Assembly: GCF_012913485.1 (NCBI RefSeq)
Contig: NZ_CP051774.1
Location: forward strand, 1,922,001 to 1,986,000
Length of the DNA: 64,000 nucleotides
Origin: Luteolibacter luteus
GTDB lineage: Bacteria > Verrucomicrobiota > Verrucomicrobiia > Verrucomicrobiales > Akkermansiaceae
Direction: 5' to 3'
Positions 25,898-36,025 of the stretch are shown here, in pieces. The notes beneath the pieces were generated by a model that was given only the letters and a program-made list of their open reading frames with translations, made no database searches and was not told the DNA's origin. Position 1 is the first letter of the stretch. Every line of letters begins with the position of its first letter. The translations under genes and the position numbers were made by a program.

Positions 25898-28627
25898 CTA
25901 CTGTTCGAGAGGAGCCCAGACGTGCAGCTTCCCCGAAGCTGACTCTATCGCGATGGTCGCAGGCGCGAGCGGAGACGGGTCGACTCCATTCGGAATACCG
26001 TCATTGTCGGGGTCGGGATCGATCGGGTCAGTTCCTTGGTCGAAATGGGCCAAATTGTTGACTCCGTCGCCGTTGGCATCACCCGAGGGACCTTGGGCAA
26101 GATTTCCGAAATGGCTGACCTCCCACCAGTCGGGAAGGCCATCGGCATCATGATCATATGGCACTCGCAGCTGGATCGACCGGGGCTTCGAGGCTACTCC
26201 TAAAGCATCCATCCCCGCCTGGTTGATTTCGATGTCTCCGTAGGTATGGGGTGAAAACCGCCATGCAAAGGGCGCAACAAGGTCGACATTGAGCTCAACA
26301 CCCCGCGAGTAAAAGGATGCTGCCGAAATTGCCGCATCAGCCGGCGTATAGGTCCCGGCGACATTGACGCTGCTACCCATCGGAACGACCGTTGCATCCG
26401 CCGGGGTCATGGTTAGGCTCGGCGTCCCATGGAGACGATTGATTCCCAGCACCAGTGCCGGTGCTCCGGAAACGATTCCGTCCCCCATGGCTCCCTTCAC
26501 CGCCCGTCCCCATGCCATCAGGTGGCCATCTCCTTTGATCGCAAAGCTGAAACCGTCGCCGCTGCTTATCGCTTTGGCTCCTCCCATGCGGGTTACCTGC
26601 ACGGGCGAGTAGGAGACAGTCGTGGTTCCGTTCCCAAGTTGCCCCGCGCCGTTGTAGCCCCAAGTCCATACGGTCCCGTCGCTCTTGATCGCCATCGAGT
26701 GGTTCACTCCAGCCTTGATTGCCACCACGTTTGTCAGCCCGCTTACTTGAACCGGGGCCAATTGGTCAGTCGCAAGTCCGTTCCCCAGTTGCCCGGTGTA
26801 ATTACTTCCCCAAGCCCAGACCGTCTTGTCCGATTTCAATGCAAGGCAGTACAAGCCACCGGCACTGATGGCGGTGACATTGTTGAAATTCGCTATCTTC
26901 AAGGGGGTGTTGCGCTGGTCGTAGGTTCCGTCACCCACTTCACCGCCAAAGTTGCTTCCGCATGCCCACACCTCGCCATTCTTGAGCATCAGGGAACAGA
27001 AGTCGCCTGCGCTGATGTCACTCACACCGGTTCCCACGGTGGTCACCGAAATCGGGCTGTTGCTTGTAGCTCCGGTGCCGTTTCCAAGTTGTCCAAAATA
27101 GCCGTCCCCCCAAGCCTTCACCGTTCCATCTTCGAGCAGCGCCAAAGCATGCTGGTAACCCGCGCTGATTTTCTTCACGTTCGTCAACCCGCTTACCGCC
27201 ACCGGCGCGGTGCGGGGGGTATAGCTCGAGTCTCCCAGTTGCCCTGAGGCATTGTCCCCCCAAGCTAGCACCGTCTTGTTGGCCTTGAGTGCCAAGGAAA
27301 ACGTGTAACCGGCGCTGACTTGGGTGATCTCATCCGAGGTCGCCACAGCCACGGGAAACGGACTTGCTGCCGTCCCGCCATCGCCGAGCCTGCCGGCATT
27401 TTCACCCCAAGCCCATAAGCGACCGTCCGTGCCCAATGCCAAAACGTGAGTCGAGACCGATGACAGGGCCTTCACCGGGCCCAAGGCCGCCACTTGCTCC
27501 GGAACCAGCCGGGTAGGCTGAATACCATCGCCCACCTGGCCGAAATCGTTCAGGCCAAATGCCCAGATTGCTCCGTCAGTCGTCGTAGCCAAAGTGTGAT
27601 ATCCGCCGCCAGAGATGCCCTCGACGGTTCCCGGCATGGGAATTTGCACGGGGACATTGGAGTATGTTGTTGAGATCCCCAGACGCCCGTCACTATTGTT
27701 CCCCCAACCCCATGCGGTGTTATCGCTACCTCTGATGGCGAGTGAATGCTCGGCACCGGCACTGATTGCGGTCACTCCCGTTAGAATGGACACTGCCACC
27801 GGACTATTGGAATCCGCTACGCCTCCATTCCCCAGACGGCCGTTGGCATTCCAGCCCCAAGCCTTCAACGTGCCATCGTTCATCAGCGCCAAGGTGTGAT
27901 GGGGGCCCGCTGCGATCTTCGAGACGCCTGTCAAGCCCGGCACGGTTACTGGAGAAGTACGGACCCCCGTTGTTCCGATGCCGAGTTGACCGATATTGCC
28001 GGTACCCCACGCTCTTACGGAGCCGTCCTGGAGAATGGCAAAAGCGTGGGCAGAACCCGCAGCGATTCCTACGGCCGCTTGGCCCAAGGATATTTCCTTC
28101 GGAAGGTTCCGATTGGTAGTAGTTCCATCTCCAATCTGTCCGGAGTTGTTGGCACCCCACGTATACATGATCCCGGTGGACGAGAGAGCAATGCAGAACT
28201 CACCTCCGGCTTGGATCGCGACGATATTCGATAGAAACGCGGTGCCCGCAGGGTTCTTGACCTTGATCGGGATTGAACTGTTGGTGGTCGAACCAACGCC
28301 CAGCTGACCGTAATTGTTCGATCCCCAAGCCCAGACCTCACCATTTCTCAGCGCCAAGACATGGTTGTTTCCCGTTTCAACCGCTGTGACCGAGTCGAGA
28401 CCGGATGCCTGGACAGGCACGCTGCTGTGGGTCGTCGAGTTGTTACCGAGTTGCCCGGCGGAATTGTTTCCCCATGACCAAACGGTGCCATTCGAACGCA
28501 GCAACACGCTGTGATAAGAACCGCCCGCGATCGTCTCTTGGACGACCGCAGAGGAAGCGCCGGAGCTAGTAAGAAAAACGGCGACGACCGCACCGATGCG
28601 GCTTAATGGCAAAATTCTGCGCTTCAT
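25898..28627 (-). CDS. Exported RCC1-repeat (beta-propeller) protein
   Basis: The 909-residue product has a signal peptide (MKRRILPLSRIGAVVAVFL to about residue 27) followed by many RCC1-type units of about 50 residues, recognisable by GxxHxLAL and VWAWGxNxxGQLGxG (for example HSVLLRSNGTVWSWGNNSAG). Two or more seven-bladed propellers would fit. The C-terminal ~100 residues carry aspartate-rich calcium-binding motifs of thrombospondin type 3 kind (DHDADGLPDWWE, DANGDGVNNLAHF, DPDNDGIPNG). No enzyme motif is seen. Similar proteins are frequent in Verrucomicrobiota as surface or secreted proteins of unknown role, probably protein-protein or glycan binding. Confidence 0.85.
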   Translation of the reverse strand: MKRRILPLSRIGAVVAVFLTSSGASSAVVQETIAGGSYHSVLLRSNGTVWSWGNNSAGQLGNNSTTHSSVPVQASGLDSVTAVETGNNHVLALRNGEVWAWGSNNYGQLGVGSTTNSSIPIKVKNPAGTAFLSNIVAIQAGGEFCIALSSTGIMYTWGANNSGQIGDGTTTNRNLPKEISLGQAAVGIAAGSAHAFAILQDGSVRAWGTGNIGQLGIGTTGVRTSPVTVPGLTGVSKIAAGPHHTLALMNDGTLKAWGWNANGRLGNGGVADSNSPVAVSILTGVTAISAGAEHSLAIRGSDNTAWGWGNNSDGRLGISTTYSNVPVQIPMPGTVEGISGGGYHTLATTTDGAIWAFGLNDFGQVGDGIQPTRLVPEQVAALGPVKALSSVSTHVLALGTDGRLWAWGENAGRLGDGGTAASPFPVAVATSDEITQVSAGYTFSLALKANKTVLAWGDNASGQLGDSSYTPRTAPVAVSGLTNVKKISAGYQHALALLEDGTVKAWGDGYFGQLGNGTGATSNSPISVTTVGTGVSDISAGDFCSLMLKNGEVWACGSNFGGEVGDGTYDQRNTPLKIANFNNVTAISAGGLYCLALKSDKTVWAWGSNYTGQLGNGLATDQLAPVQVSGLTNVVAIKAGVNHSMAIKSDGTVWTWGYNGAGQLGNGTTTVSYSPVQVTRMGGAKAISSGDGFSFAIKGDGHLMAWGRAVKGAMGDGIVSGAPALVLGINRLHGTPSLTMTPADATVVPMGSSVNVAGTYTPADAAISAASFYSRGVELNVDLVAPFAWRFSPHTYGDIEINQAGMDALGVASKPRSIQLRVPYDHDADGLPDWWEVSHFGNLAQGPSGDANGDGVNNLAHFDQGTDPIDPDPDNDGIPNGVDPSPLAPATIAIESASGKLHVWAPLEQ

Positions 28628-28725
28628 GGAAAACGATCTTCAGTGCCCACCTTTTGAGCAGCTTGGTTTCACACCTTGGTTGAAATGAAAGCGATTGGGG
28701 CGGCGAGGCCGAATGGCTTAGCGAG

Positions 28726-29175
28726 TCAATCCCAGCGGTTTGTAGGACTGGTCCCCGCCGCCATCTCCTCGGCATTGTTAACGCCGTCACCATCCGGGTC
28801 ATCACTGCCACACTGGTCGCGGAGATTTCCAAAGAACTGGATCTCCCAAGAATCAGTCAGGCCATCGCCGTCCGTATCTTGAGGGAGTTCATCTTCTGAA
28901 TTGGAAGGGTTAATCAGCCAAGAGGTCCCTACTTGGTGGTAGATGCCGATCGAAGTCGTGCTTCCCATGGCTGACCCGAGGAAACCGACTGCAATACCAC
29001 TCGACTTGAATAGTCGAATCATCGGTTCCATGGAGATACACGAGAGACATTTCATGGCATCAGTCCACCCAAGAAATCCATCCTGGGTCAACTCCCAACT
29101 GGTTGAAGTGAGTGAATTCACACGGGCCTCATACAACCACAAAGAAAATGCATCAGCCCTTTGGCGACTGGGCAT
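28726..29175 (-). CDS. Short protein with C-terminal calcium-binding (TSP3-like) motifs, possibly a gene remnant
   Basis: The last ~45 of 149 residues (DTDGDGLTDSWEIQFFGN and DDPDGDGVNNAEEMAAGTSPTN) form the aspartate-rich repeat seen at the C-terminus of many exported Verrucomicrobiota proteins, including the RCC1 neighbour. The N-terminal 100 residues have no signal peptide and no recognisable domain. Just upstream, another minus-strand frame (about 29178-29335) encodes a plausible but unrecognised segment (VLNILLHEGSKVLDGS). The annotated frame may therefore be the 3' part of a larger gene broken by a frameshift. The start at 29175 is uncertain. Confidence 0.45.
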   Translation of the reverse strand: MPSRQRADAFSLWLYEARVNSLTSTSWELTQDGFLGWTDAMKCLSCISMEPMIRLFKSSGIAVGFLGSAMGSTTSIGIYHQVGTSWLINPSNSEDELPQDTDGDGLTDSWEIQFFGNLRDQCGSDDPDGDGVNNAEEMAAGTSPTNRWD

Positions 29176-29461
29176 CAGACTATCAGCCGCTTACCTCGAA
29201 TCAGCATTACTTCCGGAGGGACCCTTCTTGACATCTGGATACCGTTCGACGCCTCAACTCCATCTTGAAACAGAGAACCATCTAGAACCTTTGAGCCTTC
29301 ATGGAGCAAGATGTTCAAAACTGCGGACAATTAGTCCTTCTCAGCCCGCTGCAACTTGATGACGAGCGCCTCAGACCTATGGTCCAGAAGCAGTCAAAAC
29401 ATGCCGGTGAATACATTCCCTCCGCACCCGCGGCCGGCATGACCGGCTCGCCTCTCGCGCT

Positions 29462-32400
29462 GTTTCAACCCACGCTCCCGTGAAGGAGCGACTGGTGATC
29501 TCGCCGATCTTGCCTTCCTCTTCGTTGTTTCAACCCACGCTCCCGTGAAAGAGCGACTTCCTCGATCTCGAAATACTCGTCGGAGCCATTGTTTCAACCC
29601 ACGCTCCCGTGAAGGAGCGACGCGACGTTGACGCCCGGTGTTGTCGGGCCCGAACTGTTTCAGCCCACGCTCCCGTGAAGGAGCGACATCAATCCGGGCG
29701 ATCCCTGCGTGCTCGACGTCACGTTTCAACCCACGCTCCCGTGAAGGAGCGACGGATGTCCTGCGCCACTCTTACGCCAGTTATCGGTTTCAACCCACGC
29801 TCCCGTGAAGGAGCGACGTGCTGCTTTTCGGCAAGGGTGGCACCGTCAAGGTGTTTCAACCCACGCTCCCGTGAAGGAGCGACCGCGTCTCCCGCGAGAA
29901 TATCCGCCATTTTCGCAGTTTCAACCCACGCTCCCGTGAAGGAGCGACCAGATCGAGATATCCTCGAAGAAGCTCATCGTGTCGTTTCAACCCACGCTCC
30001 CGTGAAGGAGCGACTCTTGGCCTTCGCTAGCAGATCCCCGTTTTTGTGGTTTCAACCCACGCTCCCGTGAAGGAGCGACTGTGATCACTGGCCGCAATGC
30101 TGCGTCCTACGATGTTTCAACCCACGCTCCCGTGAAGGAGCGACACGGCAAGGGTGGCTTTGCCGCGATCCTGCACCCGTTTCAACCCACGCTCCCGTGA
30201 AGGAGCGACACATTCCCACCAGCGAGATCCTGACCGGCCTCATGTTTCAACCCACGCTCCCGTGAAGGAGCGACAAAAGAAGCCCATGCCGATCGGCCGC
30301 CGTTTCGAGTTTCAACCCACGCTCCCGTGAAGGAGCGACCTTGCGGCCAAGATCGACCAGCGGAAGCGGAAGGCGTTTCAACCCACGCTCCCGTGAAGGA
30401 GCGACGATAGGCGGCGTTCACCGTCGCGCGCTTGCCATTGTTTCAACCCACGCTCCCGTGAAGGAGCGACCCTGGTCACCCAGGTATTCCGCCATGCTGG
30501 TACTGTTTCAACCCACGCTCCCGTGAAGGAGCGACCTCAAACAAATGATGATTGAGCGTGAGAGTGACGTTTCAACCCACGCTCCCGTGAAGGAGCGACG
30601 CGTCACAACCCGAGAGGATTTCGTAGAGTCGAAGTTTCAACCCACGCTCCCGTGAAGGAGCGACACGATGCGCCTGATCACCGATCCGGAAGCCTTCGTG
30701 TTTCAACCCACGCTCCCGTGAAGGAGCGACTGCTGTGGCCTTCGGTGCCTGGCAGCTTCGAAACGTTTCAACCCACGCTCCCGTGAAGGAGCGACGCAAG
30801 ATCTCGGCGTCGGTGACGCGGGACATGAAGTTTCAACCCACGCTCCCGTGAAGGAGCGACCCGTGATGTTCGCCGGCGTCCCGACGGAAGTCTTGTTTCA
30901 ACCCACGCTCCCGTGAAGGAGCGACTCTGCGCGGAGTTCACCAAGATCCCGCCCGTGGCGTTTCAACCCACGCTCCCGTGAAGGAGCGACTAATGCAGTT
31001 GTAGTCATTGGGGTATCGAATTGGTTTCAACCCACGCTCCCGTGAAGGAGCGACGGACCACCAATGTTGGCAATACCACATTGGACACCGTTTCAACCCA
31101 CGCTCCCGTGAAGGAGCGACGCCCCGCAGCATCCGGGAAGTCGCCCGTCTAACGGTTTCAACCCACGCTCCCGTGAAGGAGCGACGCACGGCGTGCGGTG
31201 CTTGGCCGATGTCGTCGATGTTTCAACCCACGCTCCCGTGAAGGAGCGACTCGATCACCGGCGAGCAAGACTACTGTTTCGGGTGGTTTCAACCCACGCT
31301 CCCGTGAAGGAGCGACCCGCCTCGACCGGCACGGCCATCTATTCCCAGCAGTTTCAACCCACGCTCCCGTGAAGGAGCGACCCGCCCGGCTGAGCACCCA
31401 GTCACATACGTCACGTTTCAACCCACGCTCCCGTGAAGGAGCGACCGCCGCCCTTGACCAGGTTTTCCTGGGTGCGGTTGTTTCAACCCACGCTCCCGTG
31501 AAGGAGCGACCTTCATGGCGGGGGCGGCGCGACCGTGGTGCAGCTGTTTCAACCCACGCTCCCGTGAAGGAGCGACGAGAGTCCCGCAGCGGTTGCACTC
31601 GCGATCATCTGTTTCAACCCACGCTCCCGTGAAGGAGCGACCCGCAAGGTGCTCATCGAATACGGTGAGTTTTCGTTTCAACCCACGCTCCCGTGAAGGA
31701 GCGACTCACGGCAGAGAACGACGGCGCCCGCTTCCAGGTGTTTCAACCCACGCTCCCGTGAAGGAGCGACGCCTGCATCCCGCAACGAAGAGTAAGAGCG
31801 AAGCGTTTCAACCCACGCTCCCGTGAAGGAGCGACGATCATCTTCGGGCTCCTCGCCGGAAACGACGAGTTTCAACCCACGCTCCCGTGAAGGAGCGACC
31901 TTACGACTCTGACTAAGAAACGACAGCATATCAGTTTCAACCCACGCTCCCGTGAAGGAGCGACTCTTGATCCGCGCCAGCGACTCGACGTCCTCGCCGT
32001 TTCAACCCACGCTCCCGTGAAGGAGCGACCTTTCAGGCCGAATGCGAAGGAATGTGTGGAGTATGTTTCAACCCACGCTCCCGTGAAGGAGCGACTATTG
32101 TGTGCGCGGCGGGATCTCCGACACGGAGTTTCAACCCACGCTCCCGTGAAGGAGCGACGTTAGGCTCGAATGTCTTCACCGCCTCTTGCGGTTGTTTCAA
32201 CCCACGCTCCCGTGAAGGAGCGACAGGATACCTTGCCGGGTCTGCCGGATCCGGAGCTGTTTCAACCCACGCTCCCGTGAAGGAGCGACGATGGCTAAAG
32301 CCACCGCCACCATGGAGAGGAAGTTTCAACCCACGCTCCCGTGAAGGAGCGACGGGCAGCATAGGCAGCCTTCTCCGCTGTGCGCAGTTTCAACCCACGC

Positions 32401-32872
32401 TCCCGTGAAGGAGCGACCCTCCAAGCGTCGTGGTCTTCGGCTGCGAGTCCGTTTCAACCCACGCTCCCGTGAAGGAGCGACTCTTTCGAGCTTCGCATTC
32501 ACCCCATTCGCCTCCTTGTTTCAACCCACGCTCCCGTGAAGGAGCGACTGCCGGAGGAGTGATCACCACGCCTTCGGGGGTGTTTCAACCCACGCTCCCG
32601 TGAAGGAGCGACCCTTCGCCGCAGGGGTGCGCCGGTCCCTCTCCAATGTTTCAACCCACGCTCCCGTGAAGGAGCGACTTCCCGCATGACCCGTTGCCGT
32701 GGGTGTCGTTTGTTTCAACCCACGCTCCCGTGAAGGAGCGACAGGCGGGGACCATTTTAAATTGCAGTTATGAATTGTTTCAACCCACGCTCCCGTGAAG
32801 GAGCGACGATCAAGAGAGGCGACCCTTGCGCAAGGGTTGGCGTTTCAACCCACGCTCCCGTGAAGGAGCGAC
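29462..32872 (-). CRISPR. Type I-C CRISPR array, 53 repeats and 52 spacers
   Basis: I count 53 copies of a 31-bp repeat that reads GTTTCAACCCACGC...GAAGGAGCGAC on the plus strand. Spacers are 32-36 bp, mostly 34. In the reverse orientation the repeat begins GTCGCTCC and ends GTTGAAAC, the form transcribed in type I-C systems, with a CGCTCC/GGAGCG stem. Transcription therefore runs on the minus strand from a leader at 32873-33104. The only mismatched repeats I see are the second and fourth from the left (GTGAAAGAGC at 29527 and TTTCAGCCC at 29657), at the leader-distal, oldest end. I did not see duplicated spacers. The array directly follows the cas genes in the same direction. Confidence 0.97.
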
Positions 32873-33104
32873 AGCGGGATCCTTATTCCCTTCCGCTGGT
32901 AAGGAAAGCACGGATGTTTCCGCGAACCGGCTGGATTCCGGTCCACGAAAATTCCTTCTTTCAAGTTCGCGAATGTCAAAGAGCAGGACAGGAGGCAGTT
33001 ACAACCAACGCGAAACTCCCGGACTTCCACCGGGAGCTTCGGGTTCGCGGTGCCACGGGTCCGATTTTTCTACGTAACTAGCCAAAAAAATATCCAATCG
33101 ATTG
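32873..33104 (-). promoter_or_regulatory. CRISPR leader
   Basis: These 232 bases lie between the cas2 stop and the first (newest) repeat. On the minus strand the part nearest cas2 is AT-rich (a run of seven T around 33083-33089), and a TTGACA hexamer that could serve as a -35 box lies near 32978. No coding frame is convincing. Its role as the leader follows from repeat orientation and from the degenerate repeats at the opposite end. Confidence 0.75.
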
Positions 33105-33395
33105 CTAGATCACAAGAGGGCCTTCCACGTCGTACCCCGGATCCGCCCCGTGATGTTCCACCCGGTGCTGCCAGTTCGACCCCAGGTGATAGAAACGCAG
33201 GCTGTCAGTCGCCGGGTCGATGATTTCCAACAGCCGGCCTCGCATCGCGACAAATTGCGCAGGGTCCACCTTGCACTCAAAGACCGAGTTCTGAACCCGC
33301 TGCCCATAATCCAAGCAGGCCTTTGCCGTGCGGCGGAGCCGTGCTTTCCCGGCTGGCGTCGAGGTATTCACATCATAGGTCACGAGTACGTACAT
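33105..33395 (-). CDS. cas2: CRISPR-associated endonuclease Cas2
   Basis: The 96-residue protein begins [11 protein letters not shown], the first beta-strand with the conserved metal-binding Asp of Cas2 (D8). It continues with [26 protein letters not shown], typical of the type I-C subgroup. Cas2 dimers bridge two Cas1 dimers in the spacer-integration complex. The size is normal. It is the last cas gene, 27 bases after cas1 and just before the leader. Confidence 0.95.
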   Translation of the reverse strand: MYVLVTYDVNTSTPAGKARLRRTAKACLDYGQRVQNSVFECKVDPAQFVAMRGRLLEIIDPATDSLRFYHLGSNWQHRVEHHGADPGYDVEGPLVI

Positions 33396-33422
33396 GACGG
33401 ATATCGTTCAAAAGGTGGGCCT

Positions 33423-34463
33423 TCATTTCGCGAGAAAGGCAGGATAAGCATCCAAATCCCCGCGCAGGTGACGGGCGAGCAGCCGCGCTTGCAAGTGAGG
33501 TAGCAAACCAATCGTGACCTTCTCATCCAGGAAGGGGTGCGTGATCTCAACCTGCTTTCTCTCCTGCCATGCTACCAAGACTTCCTTGCGCGAATCTTCC
33601 TTCAGCAGGACAGCTCCGGATTCCTCCCTGCGGAAGTCCCCCGCGGTAATCTGGCGGCGGTTGATGAGCGTGAGCGCGACTCGGTCGGAGAGAAAGGCGC
33701 GGAACTCCTCCATAAGATCCAGAGCTAAGGATGGCCGCCCGGGCCGATCCCGGTGGAGAAAGCCGCACTGAGGATCCAGCCCGCAGCCTTCCAAGGCGCT
33801 CCGGCAATCGTGCATGAGCAGCGAGTAGAGGAAGGACAGCAGCGCATTCACCGGATCGAGCGGCGGGCGCCGAGACCTGCCGGTGATGAAGACGCCGGGA
33901 TCGTGATTCACCAGCAGATGCGGGAAGACGCCGAAGTAAGTGGCGGCGGCATCGCCCTCGATTCCCCGAAGCGAATCGAGCGTCGTCGCGCGGCCGAGCA
34001 GGCCGGCGCGCACCGCGAGGGAATCCGCCGCTTGTCCCAGGGCCGTCGCCCGCGCCGGGGAGCTTCCGCCATGGTCGCGGGCGGTGCGCATGAGCACCTG
34101 CCGGCTGTTCGCCAGCTTCGCCGCCAGCATGTTTGCCGCGATCGCGACCGCACAGGCCTCGTCATCTGCACGCCGGTACTGCTCCCGCCGCAGGAGGATA
34201 TTCCCGGAGGTGAAGCCGCGCGTGGCCGCCAGGAACTTGCCGTGGGGATTGTGGAAGGAGAAAGCCACTCCTGCCTCCGAGCATGCGGCCATGAGCGCGG
34301 CGGAGGCGCCGATGTCCCAGCCGAAGCAGGCGATGCCTTCCAGATTGTGGAGCGGCACGCGGAGCTTCGTTTCGCCCTCATGGCGGATCTCCACGGCAGC
34401 GCCATCCTTTCTCAGGTAGGCACCTTCCAGAGTGACGAAGAGTGTATTGAGATGCCGTTTCAC
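33423..34463 (-). CDS. cas1: CRISPR-associated integrase Cas1 (type I-C)
   Basis: The gene starts with GTG at 34463, which overlaps the cas4 stop (GTGA). This gives 346 residues beginning VKRHLNTLFVTLEGAYLRKDG, the expected Cas1 start; the open frame upstream of it is cas4 read in another phase. Family features include the N-terminal beta domain (LHNLEGIACFGWDIG), the alpha-helical metal-binding domain with GIEGDAAATYFGVF (Glu), HRDRPGRPSLALDLMEEFR (His, Asp and Glu), and a C-terminal HPFLDEKVTIGLLPHLQARLLARHLRGD. Cas1 integrates new spacers at the leader-proximal repeat with Cas2; Cas4 helps to choose PAM-correct fragments in type I-C. Confidence 0.95.
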   Translation of the reverse strand: MKRHLNTLFVTLEGAYLRKDGAAVEIRHEGETKLRVPLHNLEGIACFGWDIGASAALMAACSEAGVAFSFHNPHGKFLAATRGFTSGNILLRREQYRRADDEACAVAIAANMLAAKLANSRQVLMRTARDHGGSSPARATALGQAADSLAVRAGLLGRATTLDSLRGIEGDAAATYFGVFPHLLVNHDPGVFITGRSRRPPLDPVNALLSFLYSLLMHDCRSALEGCGLDPQCGFLHRDRPGRPSLALDLMEEFRAFLSDRVALTLINRRQITAGDFRREESGAVLLKEDSRKEVLVAWQERKQVEITHPFLDEKVTIGLLPHLQARLLARHLRGDLDAYPAFLAK

Positions 34464-35107
34464 GGGAGATCGCCGGAGGAAAGGAGGGAGGCCCGGAGAC
34501 GTTGGTCGAACCACGCCGCCGCGCCTCTCCGGAAGCGCAGCGACTGGGGTTGGCAAATGCCGATCAGCGAGCAGGCATCGCAGCGCCGTGCCTCGTATTC
34601 GGCGAGGGGCGTGATCCCGCCCGCGAAGCAGGCATGGACCGCCTGCACCGTGGAGGCGACCAGGTCCCGCAGTTCCGCATCGAAGTTCACCTCGGTGCGG
34701 CGGCGGCGTTCCCCGTAGTAGAGGCAGCCGCCGGGAATCGCGGTGCCTTGCATTTCTTCCAGACACAGCGCCTGGGCGCAGAGCTGCACCTCATCCGCCC
34801 GATGGGACTTCGGTTTGCCGCGCTTGTATTCGACGGGCAGGATCCGCCCGCCGGTGTGGAACTCCACCACATCGCACTGGCCGGAGATTCCCAAGCGCAG
34901 GGAACGAACCGGCAGCCCGCGCGTGATGCGGACCCCGGCCCTCGATTCATCCGGCCCCTCATGGGCGCGCGCATGCATCGCTCGCCCCTCCGCCGTGAAG
35001 CGGTTCTCGCTCCACGCCTGCTCCAGATGGATCAGCGCACACTGCCGCGGGCAATACAGCCAGTGCTGCAAGGCCGAGATCGGGATGAGCTGGTCCTCGG
35101 GATACAT
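34460..35107 (-). CDS. cas4: CRISPR-associated exonuclease Cas4
   Basis: The 215-residue protein has the Cas4 cysteine ligands for an iron-sulfur cluster: an N-terminal cysteine pair in WLYCPRQCALIH, and CDACSLIGIC near the C-terminus. The RecB-type nuclease motifs are GQCDVVEFH and ILPVEYKRGKPK (the E-x-K motif), with a following EVQLCAQALCLEE QxxxY-like region. In type I-C systems Cas4 works with Cas1 to trim prespacers and check the PAM. It overlaps cas1 by 4 bases and lies 20 bases after cas7. Confidence 0.95.
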   Translation of the reverse strand: MYPEDQLIPISALQHWLYCPRQCALIHLEQAWSENRFTAEGRAMHARAHEGPDESRAGVRITRGLPVRSLRLGISGQCDVVEFHTGGRILPVEYKRGKPKSHRADEVQLCAQALCLEEMQGTAIPGGCLYYGERRRRTEVNFDAELRDLVASTVQAVHACFAGGITPLAEYEARRCDACSLIGICQPQSLRFRRGAAAWFDQRLRASLLSSGDLP

Positions 35108-35127
35108 GAAGAGGGGGCAGCTCCCGT

Positions 35128-35985
35128 CTAGATCCTCTCGATGATCTCCACTCCATCAGGAATCGCGGAGCGGTCGATCGTCACCTCGTAGTCAGAGAAG
35201 GACCGGGGAACCTCCACGCCATCCTTCTTCTTGATCTGCACCGCATCGAAAAGCTTGTGGCTGGGAGCCTTTCCCAATTGATTCTCATGCTTGAATACGA
35301 TCAGCCCGCGGGGGGACATGCTACCGGCCGGACGGGCGGCGGTTTGGTCGAACTGGAATGCGTTTTCCAGCGATTGGAAAAGCAACTCAAGGTCCCCGTC
35401 ATCAAAGCCGGTTTGCAGCGCGAGGTACGGATTCACGAAGCCCTGCGCCTTGTAGAGACCATAAGGAATGGTAAACTTCCGACCCATCGTGCGCTCCTTT
35501 TCGGCATCCTTCTCATTCGTGACCGAAGAACGAGTGATCGCATGCTCGCTCGAAACCACGGGATCAATCGAGCGGGCGAACGAAAGCTGCACAGGACCGC
35601 GAACCTGGCCGCAGTTGACCTCGGTGGACATGACCGCGCCAAAAGTACGAACATCGTAGTAGGTCCCGCACATCCATTCCGTCGCCTTGTCGCGCAGCCC
35701 GTCTTTCGGGGATTTCCCCTCCTTCTCGGGGATACCCACGGCCTTGTGAGCTTCCTTGTGTTGGTTGTTGTGAACGCCGCCCTCGGTGAAATAGATCCTT
35801 TTTCCATCGGCATTACCCGAGGTCAGAGCCACGAAGTTGCGGATCTTGCGCTTGATGCATACGTCGGTGACCAGACCTTGGCCGGTCTCCACGTCGATGC
35901 GGGGGAGATTGCCCGCGTCCGGGTCCCCGTTGGGATTCGCGTCTTGGCAATCGAAGAGGAAGAGGAAGTCGTAGCGATGATTCAT
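35128..35985 (-). CDS. cas7: Cascade backbone protein Cas7 (Csd2, type I-C)
   Basis: The 285-residue protein starts MNHRYDFLFLFDCQDANPNGDPD, the first RNA-recognition-motif strand and the N-P-N-G-D-P loop typical of Csd2. It continues with DVCIKRKIRNFV and MCGTYYDVRTFGAVM, both conserved in the family. Multiple copies coat the crRNA to form the Cascade backbone. The length is normal for Csd2. It lies between cas8c and cas4 as in other type I-C operons. Confidence 0.95.
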   Translation of the reverse strand: MNHRYDFLFLFDCQDANPNGDPDAGNLPRIDVETGQGLVTDVCIKRKIRNFVALTSGNADGKRIYFTEGGVHNNQHKEAHKAVGIPEKEGKSPKDGLRDKATEWMCGTYYDVRTFGAVMSTEVNCGQVRGPVQLSFARSIDPVVSSEHAITRSSVTNEKDAEKERTMGRKFTIPYGLYKAQGFVNPYLALQTGFDDGDLELLFQSLENAFQFDQTAARPAGSMSPRGLIVFKHENQLGKAPSHKLFDAVQIKKKDGVEVPRSFSDYEVTIDRSAIPDGVEIIERI

Positions 35986-36025
35986 GATGTCGGTTTGGAA
36001 TTCTGGTTGGAGAAAGAGAAAAGGT

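Noticed and set aside
29394-32858. Many short frames on both strands with repeated peptides such as VAPSRERGLK and FNPRSREGAT
   Set aside because: These are translations of the CRISPR repeat units and are not genes.
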